From: Sanderia malayensis
Taxonomy: Eukaryota > Cnidaria > Scyphozoa > Semaeostomeae > Pelagiidae
Length of the DNA stretch: 64,000 nt
Assembly: GCA_013076295.1 (NCBI GenBank)
Contig: RQOL01000616.1
Coordinates: 868,001-932,000 of the forward strand
Reading direction: 5' to 3'
Below are positions 11,001-25,200 of the stretch, piece after piece. The number at the start of each line of letters is the position of its first letter. The stretch's first letter is position 1. The translations under genes were made by a program, and so were the position numbers. A model generated the notes under the pieces. The model made no database searches. It worked only from the letters and a program-made list of their open reading frames with translations, and was not told the DNA's origin.

Positions 11001-14000
11001 ACAGCAAGTGAAATATTGTAAACAGCGCGTCTTTCTCTGTCCAACGAGCTTTTGACAAAAAGTTCCCCAGAGCTTGATATGCCAAATTCAGTGTTGCCAA
11101 CAAGAGTAAAATTGAACGGACCCCTGTTCGGGTCGAGGTCGTCATCGGTTACAAATAATTTCGCTGCAATGGTATTAGCTGAAGCATTTTCATACACTGA
11201 TCCAGTACACGTGGCGATTTCAGGTGGCATGTCGTTGATGTCCAATATTTGTATCCTTACTTGTGTTGTATTAAAGGCAGGATTGATGCCAGAATCCGTT
11301 GCTTTGATGGTAAGATTGTAGTTTGGTATAGTTTCTCTATTCAGCAAGGAAGCAACGTTGATCACCCCTGTATTAGCATTGATCGAAAAATCAGCTGATG
11401 GTGTTTGACTCGTTATTTCATAGAAAATAGTTCCACCTTGTTTTGCATCCTTATCGACTGCAGAGACCATAAGCACAGAGCTTCCAGCATTTGCATCTTC
11501 TCTGACATTACCATGATATACCAGCTTTGAAAACGATGGTGCCTCATTACCTTCCACAACCTCGATATAGATAAGAGCCTCGTCGAAATTGCCAGGTTTC
11601 AACGATCGGACTTCAATATTCTTGACAAATATCTTGAAAGTGAACCTTCTGACAGCTAATTTATTTGCAACACGTATGTCCCCAGTTGATCTGTCCAATG
11701 AAAAAGGTAGTGAACTGGAAGATATCCGTGGAAGATACAGCATGATACCATCGATACCTTTATCTTGGTCAGATGCCTTCACTTTTCCAACAATATGGCT
11801 CATCAAAGCGCTCTTCGTTATTGTAAAATTGTAGATACTTTGAGAAAATTTTGGCGCAAATTCGTTTCTACCAATCACCTTAACTTTCACAATTGCAGAA
11901 CTTGATAAAGATGGGCTACCATTGTCAGTTGCTTTAACTTTGAGAATAAAAGATGATGTCTGTTCATAGTCCAAAGCAGATTTTGTTTCAATCAAACCAG
12001 TTCCTGTGTTTATTGAAAAGTAACTGCTAGTGGATGTATCATCGAATGAGTATAATATCGTATCAGATGCAACTAGATCTTTGTCTGTGGCCGAGACCTT
12101 GACAACAAATGTTCTGACTGGCTCATTTTCTGCAACACTAGCCTCGTAGATGTTTGACGTGAAAACGGGGCTGTTATCATTTACATCCGTGAGTTTAATT
12201 GTTACGGTTGCATTGATAAAGCCAGTATTGATTGGTGCATGGTCTCTAGCTTCAACCGTTAGAACATATGACTTTACTGATTCATAATCCAGATGTTTTA
12301 CCGCATGAACTGTTCCATTCACAGCGTTGATGTGAAATACACCGTCCGTATCACCGCTTATAATTCTATAGCTCACCCTACCATTAAGACCACTGTCTTG
12401 ATCAGTTGCTTTGACATTGATGATACCGAGGTATAATCGGTGGCTTTCAGCAATAGTTACTTGATATGACGATGCAGTAAACACTGGCGAAAAACGATTT
12501 GCTCCGACAACACTCACAATAACCGTTGCTTGAACTTTTGACTTCATGATAGGAGTCCCAGAATCTCTCGCTTCTACGACCAATTGAAGAACTTTATTTG
12601 CAAACGCTAATAATGGTGCAGTGACTTTCACTTGGGCTGCATCAATACCAAATAAGGTTGAGCCATTTCCTCCTGTAACTACATAATTCACCAATGCATT
12701 CAATCCAACATCATAGTTGTCCACAGCGGAAAGGGTTGATACAGTATGGCCAACACTTGCGGTTGACAAAACATGGACATTGTATAACAATTTAGTAAAT
12801 ATAGGAGCATGGTCGTTGTAGTCTTGAACACGAATTGTAAGTGATGTATTTGCAATGTAAAATGGTCGATATAAATTCCTTGCATAAACTGTAAGATTGT
12901 ATTCGTTGCTTGACGCTTTTCCTGGACTTGATTTCACGAATTTCACAGCCTTCTTCAAAGAGAGACTTCCGTCATTGCTGTTAATAGCAAATATTCCATG
13001 TCCACTTCGTGGCTTGATATAATAGAAAGACAATGCATGGAAACCAATATCTTTGTCTTCAGCTTTCACCCTTCCAAACGATTGTCCGATTCCAGTGTTT
13101 TCGCTCACATTGATAAACAACTTTTCCGGGGTAAAGTACGGCGGCGAGTCATTAACATCTGTGACGTAAACTGTCAGCTCATGAATAGTCTCGAACGTTA
13201 TATCTTTTACAGATATTGACAGTAAATAAGAGCTCTGCACTTCACGATCCAATTGCCTCTTCAATGTAATCACTCCTGTTTGTGCATCAATGGTAAATGC
13301 ACTGGATATAAGGTGAAATGAGATCACTTTATTTTCTCCAATATCCTTATCTGTTGCATTAATTGTCAACAAAGCCGTGCCAATAGAAGCGTCCTCTGAT
13401 ATGCTAACAGTCTGTGGGCTATGTACAACAGGAGGGTTGTCGTTTGTATCTTGCAGCTCAATGTCAACAATTATACTACTCGTTCTCCAAGGTTGATCGA
13501 AAGGATAGACAGTTATGGTGAGGTTGTATGTACTTCTTTGCTCTCTGTCTAAAACTGCTGTGGACCTCACGTCACCAGATAGTTCGTTGATAGTGAAAGG
13601 CAACGATAAAGATGAGTTGCCCAGCCTGTAGCGAAGCCTTGCAGTACTCAATGGATCATCCAAATCAATAGCTTTTATTGTTGTTACAAGTGCATTAGCA
13701 CCTTGCTGCTCTACGAACAGCACTGCCTTTGTTGGCGCAGTTATCTTAGGTGCACTGTCTTTTACATTGATAACAGTTATGACCAGTTTCACATACGAAG
13801 ATAGTGGTGGATTACGGCTGTCTCTCGCTTCTATCCAAAGGGAATAAATCGTTCTTTTCTCGTAGTCAAGCGGATTCTTGACAGTAATTATTCCTGTGTC
13901 CTGGTGTATTCCAAATACATTGTCAACATTCCCCGAATAAATAAAGAAGTTTATTTTACCAGCTGGTCCAATTTCTTTACTCGTTGCATTGATATTCATT

Positions 14001-17000
14001 ATTTGACCATTTACGGGGAAATTTTCAGGAACTGATGTGTACTGATTTCCATGGCTGAAAATAGGATATCCTGATGCAGTTGTTATAGACACAGTAGCAA
14101 CATCTTTAAAATTCGTTTTGACGGGGTCAGACACTTGAACAACGATCTCAAATACTGCTGATTGCGGAATAACAAATTTTGTAGTGACTATTCCAGTTTG
14201 TTGCTCTATATCAAAGTATGACGTGTTTCCAGAAACTATAGCAAACAGAAATTTTGCATTTTCCCCAATATCTTGATCAGTAACTTGCAATTTTGTAACA
14301 AAGCTTTGAGCTGGAGCTCCTGCTCGTACTTTAACATCAAATCTCTTGCGTGTAAACACGGGCGGATGATCATTATCATCAAGAACTGTTATGCCAACAT
14401 ATGCCCTCGAAGCAAGACTTGGTGTACCACTATCTCTAACAACTACAGTGAGATTGTAAGAGCTAGAAATTTCCCTGTCGAGATATGTTGTTGTCGAAAT
14501 GATAAGATAATGTCCTAATTCTTTCATCTGAAATCTTCCGAAGTTATTCACTAGTTCAAACGTCAGCGTCGAATTGGCACCATAATCATCATCGGAGATA
14601 TGCAGCCTTTGTACTTCGTAATTAGAAGGCAAATTCTCTTTGATTAATTTATTGCTAGATTGCGGATAAATTTGTGGAAAGTTATCGTTTTCATCTAATA
14701 TATTAACAAAAAGAGTCGTACCGCCTTGTAATGACGGTGAACCTCTGTCTTTAGCAACAATCACAAGCTTGATGACGGAGGATACTTCTCTATCAATGGC
14801 TTTCATAGTTGAAATCACACCCGATTGAGAATCGATGCTAAAAATACCAGAAAGTGCCGATTTCTTTATGCTGTATGCAACAATTTTATTTAAGCCACTA
14901 TCGGTATCTGATGCAGCGAGCTGTATCAAAACTCTCGGTGTAGAATTCTCAACAATGCTGACGTTGTAAGAAGAAAGCCGGAATGTTGGTGCACCATCAT
15001 TGATATCAGTTACAAAAACAGTGAAACTTGTAAGTCCCCGTCTTTGCGGTATTCCATGATCTTTTGTCTCGATTTCAAGCAAATAGGTATGCTGCACTTC
15101 GTAATCCAGTTCCTTGTTAATGAAAAGGACACCTGCTTCAGGGTCTATGGAAAATGAACCATTTTTATTTCCAGAATATATGCTGAAAGAAATGCGGCCA
15201 TTTTCACCAGCGTCTTGATCGATGGCAACAAACTGCATAATTTCAGTGCCGATTGTCGTGTTTTCCAGCAGAGAAATACTTGCTTTGTGTTGACTGATTA
15301 CCGGACTATTGTCATTGGAATCACGAACAAAGACGGTAATGTTACTTAACGCTTCTCTTGGTGGCGAACCCTTGTCTGTAGCGATAACTTGAAAATTATA
15401 ACTTGTCTTACGTTCATAATCAAGTCTTGATTGAAGCAATATGTTCCCATTTACATCAACATGGAATGTGTCTTCAAAAAGGTTTGGCTTTACCATCTTG
15501 TAAGTCAGTGACGCATTGAGTCCAAAGTCTTTGTCAGTAGCATTGAGCGTATGAACAATTGATCCAACAGCTTTGTCTTCATAAACGTACACATTCAGCG
15601 GCAAATGAAACACTGGCGAGTTATCATTTATATCATCAACAAAAACTGTTAAAAATGCATATGCGAAACAGCTGATATCAATGCTATTACCTTGATCTTT
15701 GGCAGCTATACGTAGAGTGTACATATTTCTCATCTCTCGATCCAAAGACCTCAGAGTGCGAACTTCTCCAGAGCTGGAAATCGAAAAACCTCTATCGAAA
15801 TTCCCACTTGAAAAGCTGTATTGGACAATGCCATAACTACCAGAATCCAGATCCTTGGCAGTTACTTTTGCAGCGAGCAAGCCAGGCGAAGCATTCTCTG
15901 GTATTCTAGCACTATAACTCTCTTTTTCAAACACAGGACAATTATCATTCACATCGATGACATTGATAAAGACGAGCACTCTACTTGATAAGCTTGGCTG
16001 GCCATAATCAAATGCAATAAGTTCGAGAATATAGTTTGGCATTTTCTCATAGTCTAAACGTCTGGATAATCTGATTTCACCTGTCATTTGATTAACAGCA
16101 AAAGTATCATTTTCTCCATTTAATACTTTATATATCACCTCACCATTTCGACCAACGTCTGCATCGCTTGCAAGTACCTGCCCAACAAACGAATCTAACG
16201 GTTTGCTTTCACTGATTTCGAAAGAATAATAGCTTTGATTAAACATTGGCTTGTTGTCATTATAATCGCCAACTTTTATTATCAAGGTTGCACGACTTTG
16301 CAGCGGGCTGTCACCATTATCAGTTGCAGTAACCGTGAGATTATATTCAGCAATATTTTCTCTGTTGAGTTCTTTAGTTGAATATAAACTGCCTGTATTA
16401 GAATCTATCCTAAAGGTTGACATCACATTGCCAGCGAAGATTGAATAAGATACCGAACCGTTTCTTCCAGAATCTTTATCTGTTGCATCTATTTTGTATA
16501 CCAAAGAACCAACAGCGATATTTTCCATTATGGTGATACTAATGAACGACGAATTAAACACTGGATAGTTGTCATTTATATCCCCAATTGTCAATTCAAC
16601 ACTGCAATCAACTGTTCTTGCTGTAATTCCAGATAGTTCAACTGCAGCTATAGTCAATCTGTAAACTCTTGGTCCCATCTCAAAGTCTAATACTCTATAA
16701 TTTGATACCCAACCAGTCAATGGGTCAATAACAAAGGCATGGTCTGTATTGCCCCCTTTTATAAAGTACTTCAGTTCAGAACTGCTCTCCGGTGATGTTG
16801 CCTGAGCTCTGTACAATTTCCTTCCAATAACTCCTTCTTTAACCGTAGCCTGCACAGCAGAATTGCATGTTGGTGCATTAGCAGCAATACCTTCTCTAAA
16901 CAAAGTTATTAATGCAGTTGAAGACCTTCCATGAATGTTGCTGTCAGTTGCCTTAACCATAATTGTGTACACCTTTCTCGATGATGATAAAGACGCCTTC

Positions 17001-20000
17001 ACGGTTGTTACTCCACTGTTCTGATCAATTTGAAAATACGCCGAATCATATCCTTGCTCGATCGAATATTTTACGGTTCCATTGACGCCTTGATCAGGAT
17101 CGAGAGCGTTGACTGTGATGACCTGGTTTCCTGTGGTTGGCTGTCCAATAAAACCTTTTCCCAAAGGTGGGACAAACGAAGGAGAATTGTCATTGAGATC
17201 CAAAATAACAATCTTAACTGTCTTGGTGTCTGAAAGTCTCTGGCTAATAAAAATTGATTGATCTTCTGCTTTTATTACTATCTCAAAACCTTTATTCTGC
17301 TCTCTATCAAGATGAATTTTGTTTGATATAGCACAAGTGGTAGAATCAACGAGGAATGCGTCTTTGACAGGCTTCTGGGAGATAATTGAGTATCTAATAA
17401 CTTTATTATTGCCTGAATCTGCATCAGATGCACTACAATGTCCAATAACGGTGGCTAACGGGACATTTTCAACAACGTAAATTACAACAGGCTCCAACTG
17501 GAAAATTGGATTATTGTCATTTGAATCTGAGACATGAACATTGAATGATTTGCTAGTTTGTAGCGAAGGTGATCCAAGATCTTTAGCAATGATCGTTAAC
17601 ATATGCGAGTTTTTGGTTTCATAGTCAAGATTTTTCAAAAGGTATAGCTCCCCCGTATAAGCGTTAATGGCAAAAGTCTCGCTATTGGAGCTATCAATAA
17701 GAGAGTACTCCACAAATGCATTGAAACTCTCATCTTTATCAATGGCTTTGAATGTGAAAATAGTTGAGCCAATGCTTATCGATTCATCAACTGTAACAGC
17801 GTTCTGTTTGGTAATAAACTCTGGTTTCTCGTCGTTAACATCAGTTATACCAATAAAAACTTTACATGTCGAATTCAAAGATGCATTCTTAGTATCTTTG
17901 GCCAGAACTGTAAAATTGTAGGTTGAAATTACTTCCCGATCAAGAGAAGTATGAGTTGTATCAACAGAAATTATGCCACTAGTTTTATCAATTTTGAATG
18001 GCACATGTGTGCTTGCTTGTAGCCCATAAGTTACCAGACTATTTTCAGCCGAGTCGGGATCACTTGTTAGCACTCGAAGTAAGAAAGAGCCTGAAAGAGC
18101 TGCCTCGGAAACTGTTGCCACATAGGTTGACTTCTTGAAAACAGGCCCATTATCATTTTCATCAATTACTTTAACTGAGAAAATGCACATGTCAGTCTTG
18201 ATAGCAGTACTTGTTTTCCTTTCTACCTGCACACGATATATAATCACATCACTGCCTGTATCTTGTATCACTTTTTCCCTATCAATATCCAGTCTGGACG
18301 TCAAAAGACCATCTTTTGAACCAAGCAGAAAATATTTGGAATTCAAAGGCAGGCTAAATCTCAACGAAACTTTGTCACCATCAACGTAATCAAACAGATT
18401 TGCAACAACTGTACCAGCAGACAAATGTTCTTTCACGTTAATCTCATAAGAAGACTTCTTGTATATTCCCATAGTTATTATTCTGTCAACAAATATTTCA
18501 ACTTTCACTGTGGATGACTTTGATGCTATTCCATCGTCATAAGCTTCAATTGATAGAGAAAAATAATCCAAAGTGGCATTTATAGCAAGCTGCTTTAAAT
18601 AAATCCAGCCACTGGGGAAAATAGCAAATGTATCACCAAAATTTCCACTGCGAATACGATACAGCACTCTCCCGTTTCGTCCCAAATCAATGTCATCAGC
18701 TTTCAACTGTAGAAACTTAGTATTCACTGTCATGTTGCTAGAAATTTTGATGGAGTAGCTTGCAGCATTAAAAACTGGGTAATTATTGTTAAAATCTATC
18801 ACAGAAATGCGGATTTTTGTCTTCAGCGTCCTTGGAGGCAATCCAGAATCAGATATTTCAATATTGATAACATAATTCTCCAATGCTCCATTCAATAAAC
18901 TCTTCACAAGAAATACTTTTCCAGAGTACTTGTCAATAGCAAATGCTCCTTGGCTGGTAGTTTCAATGACTGAGTACTTAAGAGCACCATTCAATCCACT
19001 ATCAGCATCTTTAGTTTTGACCGTTAACACGTGACTACCAACAGCAGAGTTTTCATTTATAGTGTAGTCATCAATATGTTGATCTGTCAGCTCTGGAGAA
19101 TTATCATTCACATCATCGATTAACACAGTCACTCTGGTATGGCTGGTTAATGGTATGGATGTATTAGTATGGGCTGCAATACCAAGAGAAAATCTGCTAA
19201 ACTGTTCTCTGTCAATTGGTAGTCTTGTGATGATCTCTCCTTTGCTATTTATATAGAAATGTTGCCAATCATCACCAGATACAATAGTAAAAACCACTCG
19301 AGATGCATCATTTTTCAGCAGCAACTTAACCTGTCCAACAAGTCTACCCACTGCATTTTCTGTTACTGTAAAAACGTATTCATCTCTTGTGAAAATAGGA
19401 TTCAGGTCAAAGCTTGCCAGTGTCATTATGTAAACCGTAGCATAAGCAAACTGTGTGTTTGCAGTATTTCTTGCCTTTATAATAAGTTGATGGGATGTTC
19501 CAGCTGCAATGGTTGATGTAGAATTAATGTGGCCATCATGTTCACCAATATTAAAGTAATTACAGCAGTCTCCACTATCAATAGAGTAAATTATTTTACT
19601 CAATAATCCTGAATCTTGGTCAATTGCTGTGATGGTTGTGACAAGTCCTTTAGATTTTGCTGTCAATAGATTCACATAGAATGTTGTTGGATAAAACATT
19701 GGAGCAAAATTGTCCACATCAAGAACGTTGACTATAATTTTAGCTCTTGAATATTTAGATGGTATTCCGCCATCTTCAGCAGTGACAAAAAATTCAAATA
19801 ACTTATCTTTTCTGTAATCCAAACTCCTTTTTAAACGTAATTCACCATTATCATTCTTGATTTGAAAATATCTTTGAATTCTCTCAGATTCAAATGAGAA
19901 TTTATATGCAATTTTTCCATTTACTCCATGATCTTTATCATACGCTTGAACCTGTAGCAATAAGCTATTTGCAATCACTGATTCATTCACATTAATGGAA

Positions 20001-21634
20001 TATACAGATTTGTTAAACATTGGTGTGTTGTCGTTGACATCTTGAATTGTGATATTCAAAATGGCTGTTGAATTTAATGATGGTGTCCCTTGATCTTTTG
20101 CTAATATGTGCAGCAGCATGAAAGGATCTGTCAGAGCGTCATAATCAATGTCAGCAGAGTTTGTAGTTATTAACCCGGAGAATGATGAAATTTTGAACCA
20201 GTTTCTTTCATTTCCTGATAATATTGAGTATGTAATTTTGCTATTCAGTCCCAAATCAACATCCACAGCTATGGGATCAGCAACATATGTTCCAAGGGGA
20301 CAACCTTCAGTTATATTTCCCGAATAAACACTTTGCTTGAAAACAGGCTTGTTATCATTCTTGTCAGTTACATTAACAACCAAAGTATAGGAAGATGTCA
20401 GCTGAGGGTTTCCATCATCAGATGCTTGAAATCTCAAAACATATTTGCTTGTCTTTTCTCTGTCAAGTTTTGTTACGACTTTGAAGAAATAATTATTTTC
20501 ACCAAACTTTTCAAGTTGAAAGTTGCCCTCCTCATTTCCACTAATAATTTGAAATGTCAATACAGACGAATCCTTATCACTTATTGTAAAAAACAGACAG
20601 TAGCTACAAAGTTTATTCTCTTCCACGTCAAAAAAAGGTTTCCAATTTGATATGAGTGGATAGTTGTCATTGATATTTTTTACATCTACAGTGACTGTTG
20701 CTCTTCCAACCAGGGCAGGGTTACCATGATCTTTGGCTATTATATGAATTGTATACTGTTTCTTTGTCTCATAATCAAGCTTCCCATTCAGCGTTATCAA
20801 GCCAGAAGATGAGTTTATGAAAAAAAGGTCAACTGCATAGTCTTTGTTATACATGTCAATAGAATATGAAATCAATCCATTTTTACCAATGTCTGAATCT
20901 GTTGCATTCGCTTGGTGAACTACAGTTCCCATTATGGCATTTTCATAGATGTCTGATCGAAATGCTGATGGATTAAACATGGGATGATTGTCATTTGTGT
21001 CCAGTAAGGATATGCGCAATACCATAAATCCATACTTTGCAGGTTTGCCACCATCAGTTGCAGATATATTCAATGTGTAAGAATCCTGTGTTTCTCTATC
21101 AAGACTACTCAAAACTTTCAGGTGCAGAAGATTGAATATGAGCTCCAACGAGAATTTATTGTTATTATTTTCACCACTATTCACAATGGAGTAATTTATA
21201 GCTGCATTAGTTCCTGAATCCAGATCACTTGCACTGTCAATTGGTATCAAAGTGTTAATTGATAACGATTCAGAAATTGATAAATTAACGAGAGAATGTT
21301 TGAATTTTGGTGCATGATCATTGATATCAATAACTTTAATTGTCACTTCTGTAGCATAAATGGGTGCAGAGCTCAAAACAACAAGTTGAAATTCATCTTT
21401 TACCAAGCTTTCTCTGTTGATTTTAGACTTTGTATAAATTGAAGCAAGATCGGGATTTATTTGAAAGTATTCATTCGTTTCACTGAAGTAATACTTAAAA
21501 TTGGCACGCTGAGTAATATTACCGACCCATGTTCCAGCATCCAGCTCTTCGAAAACAGAAAAGTACTCAGTCGCTGTTCCGCGATTTTCAAGCCAAAAAA
21601 ATAGAATACAAACCAAAATGTGTCTTGCAGCCAT
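5905..21634 (-). CDS. FAT4-like: FAT4-like giant protocadherin, complete, about 4,939 residues
   Basis: Fat cadherins are huge single-pass adhesion receptors that pair with Dachsous and control planar polarity and Hippo signalling. Exons: 9536-21634, 9274-9332, 8868-9166, 8204-8433 and 5905-8037; all GT/AG junctions keep phase. The order is signal peptide, 34 cadherin repeats (counted by their DxNDN-type linkers, some degenerate), four EGF modules, laminin-G, EGF, laminin-G, EGF modules, membrane helix (about 4461-4483) and a cytoplasmic tail of about 455 residues. The repeat number, the EGF/LamG order and the length match vertebrate FAT4. The ATG at 21634 has an A at -3 and G at +4, and opens a signal peptide. 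Odd points: a 12.1-kb exon, a run of five arginines inside the second LamG domain, and a C-terminal EEYV. No frameshift is seen. FAT4 rather than FAT1-3 is judged from two LamG domains; orthology is inferred. Confidence 0.93.
8204..9332 (-). CDS. FAT4-like: FAT4-like exons 2-4: end of LamG1, EGF5, start of LamG2 with poly-Arg insert
   Basis: Exon 2 (9274-9332, 59 nt) and exon 3 (8868-9166) complete LamG1, whose closing FVGCMRNF is typical of the fold, and add an EGF module (CTTNPCKNGKCINDWGDSLC). Exon 4 (8204-8433) starts LamG2 (PITFGGSSFVMLQL) and then has SARRRRRN, five arginines at about residues 4186-4190, before the next beta strand (SFSIRIRTRSSNGIIMYA). Such a run fits a furin-type cleavage consensus. 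The phases (2, 1, 0) agree at every junction. Confidence 0.88.
9536..21634 (-). CDS. FAT4-like: FAT4-like exon 1: whole cadherin ectodomain, four EGFs, start of LamG1
   Basis: This exon codes for residues 1-4033 without a break. It starts with the signal peptide MAARHILVCILFFWLENRGT, followed by FSVFEELDAGTWVG, typical of a first cadherin repeat. Calcium-binding motifs (DxD, LDRE/LDYE, DxNDNxP) recur at roughly 105-residue spacing. Repeats 7, 10, 15, 24, 29, 31 and 32 have worn linkers without a full DxNDN, so their calcium sites are probably weak. After repeat 34 (VLDVSDTLPRP) comes a membrane-distal linker of about 200 residues, then four EGF modules; the third has the calcium-binding DVNEC start. 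The exon ends inside LamG1 at a GTGAGT donor (intron begins at 9535). Confidence 0.93.
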
Positions 21635-22196
21635 GGTTTAATCTCTATATTGATCAAATTAACATTTCCAACGGAATTTATAAAAGTAATTGCTTGACAT
21701 AACCAAATAATTGTCCGCATTAATCAACCATTATCTCCACATTCCAGCGACAAAACGACTTCCTTCGCGATTAGGCCTGGTTGACAGAAAAAAATTGTCA
21801 AAATTGTGAATGTTCTCAAACACAAAAACAGTTGACAAAGAAATTCTCTATCGCGTAAATATATCTGATATGATAAACAAATACATCACAAATCTTTATT
21901 CGCTATTTAGACATTATCATATCAAGAAACTACGGTCGTGAATTGTGGTGACCCGCATGCGGACGAACCGGGCATGTAAAAAGAACAACAAACAAAACCG
22001 TCTCGTAGTCTAGGAGCTTGGAGTAAGCAAAAACCCAAACTATTTATTATCAAAGTCAGTCAAGAAAAATTACCTTATTTCAAATCAAAGTATCAATCCT
22101 CTGCATCATGCCTGCCTCAAGCGATTGACTGATCGCACATCTTTGGGCATGATTAATTTCAATGTTTCGTCCAATTTCGCTCAGTCCAGTCCAGTG
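21635..22196. other. upstream region of the FAT4-like gene
   Basis: It holds the presumed 5' UTR and promoter of the minus-strand FAT4-like gene. No clear TATA box, CpG-rich stretch or extra coding exon was recognised. It ends at the target duplication of the long-inverted-repeat element. Confidence 0.4.
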
Positions 22197-22205
22197 GCTT
22201 TCTCG

Positions 22206-25200
22206 GGGTAGTTCTAATCGCTGGACCCCACGACTCGGGGACTCTCGGACGCACGACTATACGACCTAGGGAAATACGACCCATGTCTTTAAAACTGCCA
22301 AATTTGCATTATTTTCACTGTAATTATTGTAGCGAAGTCAAAGGCACTGTTTTGAAGTATGAAACGCAGTTTGGTGAGCATAGGAACAGAAATAAATGCT
22401 TTTCGAGCAAGCAATTTTGTCGCAAAAAGCACGCTGTCGTTGCAAATCACTGAGGTTTTCATATCGTAAGCAAGGAAACTGTGGTGGCAGTAATCGAAAT
22501 CCTGTGGAGCCACGACATTGACATTTGCACCGTAATCAAAATTCCACCCTTTTCAGAAGCGTTGCGCAATCTGAAACCACCGGTAGTAAGAGAGAACAAT
22601 TTTAAAGCATTTCATATAAATGCAGAAAGACTATTCTGCTATTGTAACGTCTGTGTTTGTTATCATCCATCAAATATAGCAACAAAATGTGAATATATCA
22701 CAACATAACAACAGCTAAAGCAACGAAGCATGGAAACCTTATCAACGTCATCATGCTCGTCATTATAATCGCTATCATCATTTTTATTATTATTGCACCC
22801 TGCACTGCGCAGGTATATTGAATTTTTGACCGCTAGAAAACACTTGTAAAGTTTTCTATGGGATGCAAAAGGGCCTTAGTTACCCGAGGTTCGAGTTACT
22901 CCTGGCCCGACGTATCATGATTTTGCTGTTTTTATGAATATTATTTCTTTTGGAGTTTATTTCATTTGTCTTTATCAAGAAAGAGCACATTCTACCAAAA
23001 TATTCACAATACACAACTACTCAAATCATGTCATTGTAACACAATTTCTGTTTGGCATAAACAGAGTTATAAATTTTTTGATAGATTCTTGAGAAGAGTC
23101 ATGGATAGGATAGATCTATTTTGTCTCAAAGATGGAATGCATCTGATGTTGGTTAATATATAAAATATATTAACTTGAATTAATTATGCACGGAAGTTTT
23201 TCATCGCATGATCTGCTTTGACGCTCATCAACAAGGAAAGTTGATATATTCCCTCCCTTTGGTATGTTAATGACTTGCGAAAGGCAGGCTATCTTAATCT
23301 GGCGTATCAGGTTTTACGCAGTCACCATCAGTATCATCATCATCATCATTCCTGTAATTGCCGTTCCCCCTTTTAGAAAGGACCACTGCCAGCATGCTTG
23401 ACATTCCATCGTGGCCAATGATATAAAGCGCCGAAGGCGCTAGATACCTGACTCGCGTCGAATCAGTGACGCCAATAAAAACTTGGCGGCCATCTTAAAA
23501 GGGGGCAAAAAGTTGATGTTGGTCATCAAGTCAATACAGAAACACTAAAATTCAATGCTTGTTTTGGGGATAATAATGGTGAAATAAGTCGATATATACA
23601 TATTTTTACAGAGCATACAATATGATGATACTATTAAAATTGCTGGAATGGCAAAAAACGCACCATATATCAGTATTTTGTTTTTTTATTGCGGAACGAT
23701 GGACCCGGCCTAAATTTATTGAATTACAAAAACGTTGTAAAAATTAATACTTTTGGATGTACTGGATAATATGTATGCTCAAATTAAAGGTAAGTGACAT
23801 GGTCTTGACATCCCAAAAGCTTATTAAAATATTAGCTGATGCGACACGGGATTTTACTGAAGTATTTTAAAACTTTACCAAAATCTGAAATTCCAACTTG
23901 AGTAAAACCACACGGTTTTGCCTGCTAAAGGTTCCACAACGAGGAAAATCAATTATCTTCAGCCTAAGTGACTTTAAATATGTAACAGAATATCAGACCG
24001 CTACAATTCTTTGAATTAATTCACTTGTAAAAGGTATTAATCTGCCATGCCACTGCGTTTCCTTTCGAATTGGAGAAGTGTTGTATTTGCTAATATTTCA
24101 GTAAGCTTTTGGGATATGGGATATCAAAACCCTGTCACTCAGCTTTAATTAGAGCTTACAAATTATATCCAGTAAATCCAAGACTTTTAATTCAACAACT
24201 GTTTTTGTTCTTCGATTAATTTAGGCCTGTTCCATCGTTCAGCAAAAAATAAACAAAATACCGATATTTGAAACGTTTTTTGTCATTATCTAAATTCTAC
24301 TAGTATCCTCATATTATGTGCTCTGCAACAATATGCATATGTCAAACTTTTTTACAATTATTTTCCTCCAGAGCAAGCATTTAACTTTGGAATCGTTGAT
24401 TTACAAAAGCTATTTGCCACCTTTTAAAATGGCCGCCAAATGGCATCACTCTTGTCTGCACTAATCGTGCGGAGTCAGGTATCTAGCGCCTTCGGCGCTT
24501 TATATCATTGATCGTGGCGTGCTTAACACGAAAAAGAGACAGATTGAGAACGAGATGGTGACTTTGAATGGAAGTAAGGGAGTGACTCGAATGATCTATT
24601 TGACCCAGACATTGTTTAGTTTTCAGTTGGAAATATTTACATTTTAGAAACCATTGCAGATTAGAAGGTTAACTATTTGTAACTCTTTATATAACTTGCA
24701 GCTTCCAGTTCTAGTTATACTTCTCTTGTTCATGTTGCCGATATAGTTTGTATTCAGAATAAAACGTGCTTGGATTTTGTATGTCTGCATTTATCAAGAA
24801 GTAAATCTGAGTAGTTGTGTATTGTGAATATTTTGGTGGAATGTGTTCTTACTTGATAAAGATAAATGAAGTAAACTCCAAAAAATATTCATAAAAACAG
24901 CAAAATCATGATAAGTCGGGCCAGGAGTAACTCGAACCTCGGGTAACTAAGGCCCTTTTGCATCCCAGAGAAAACTTTGCAAGTGTTTTCTGGCGGTAAA
25001 AAACTCAATATACCTGCGCAGTGCAGGGTGCAGGGTGCAATAATAATAAAAATGATCATGATCATAATGATGAGCATGATGACGTTGATAAGGTTTCCAT
25101 GTTTCGTTGCTTTAGCTGTTATTATGTTGTGATATATTCACATTTTGTTGCTATATTTGATGGATTTGTTGCTATATTTGATGGATGATAACAAACACCG

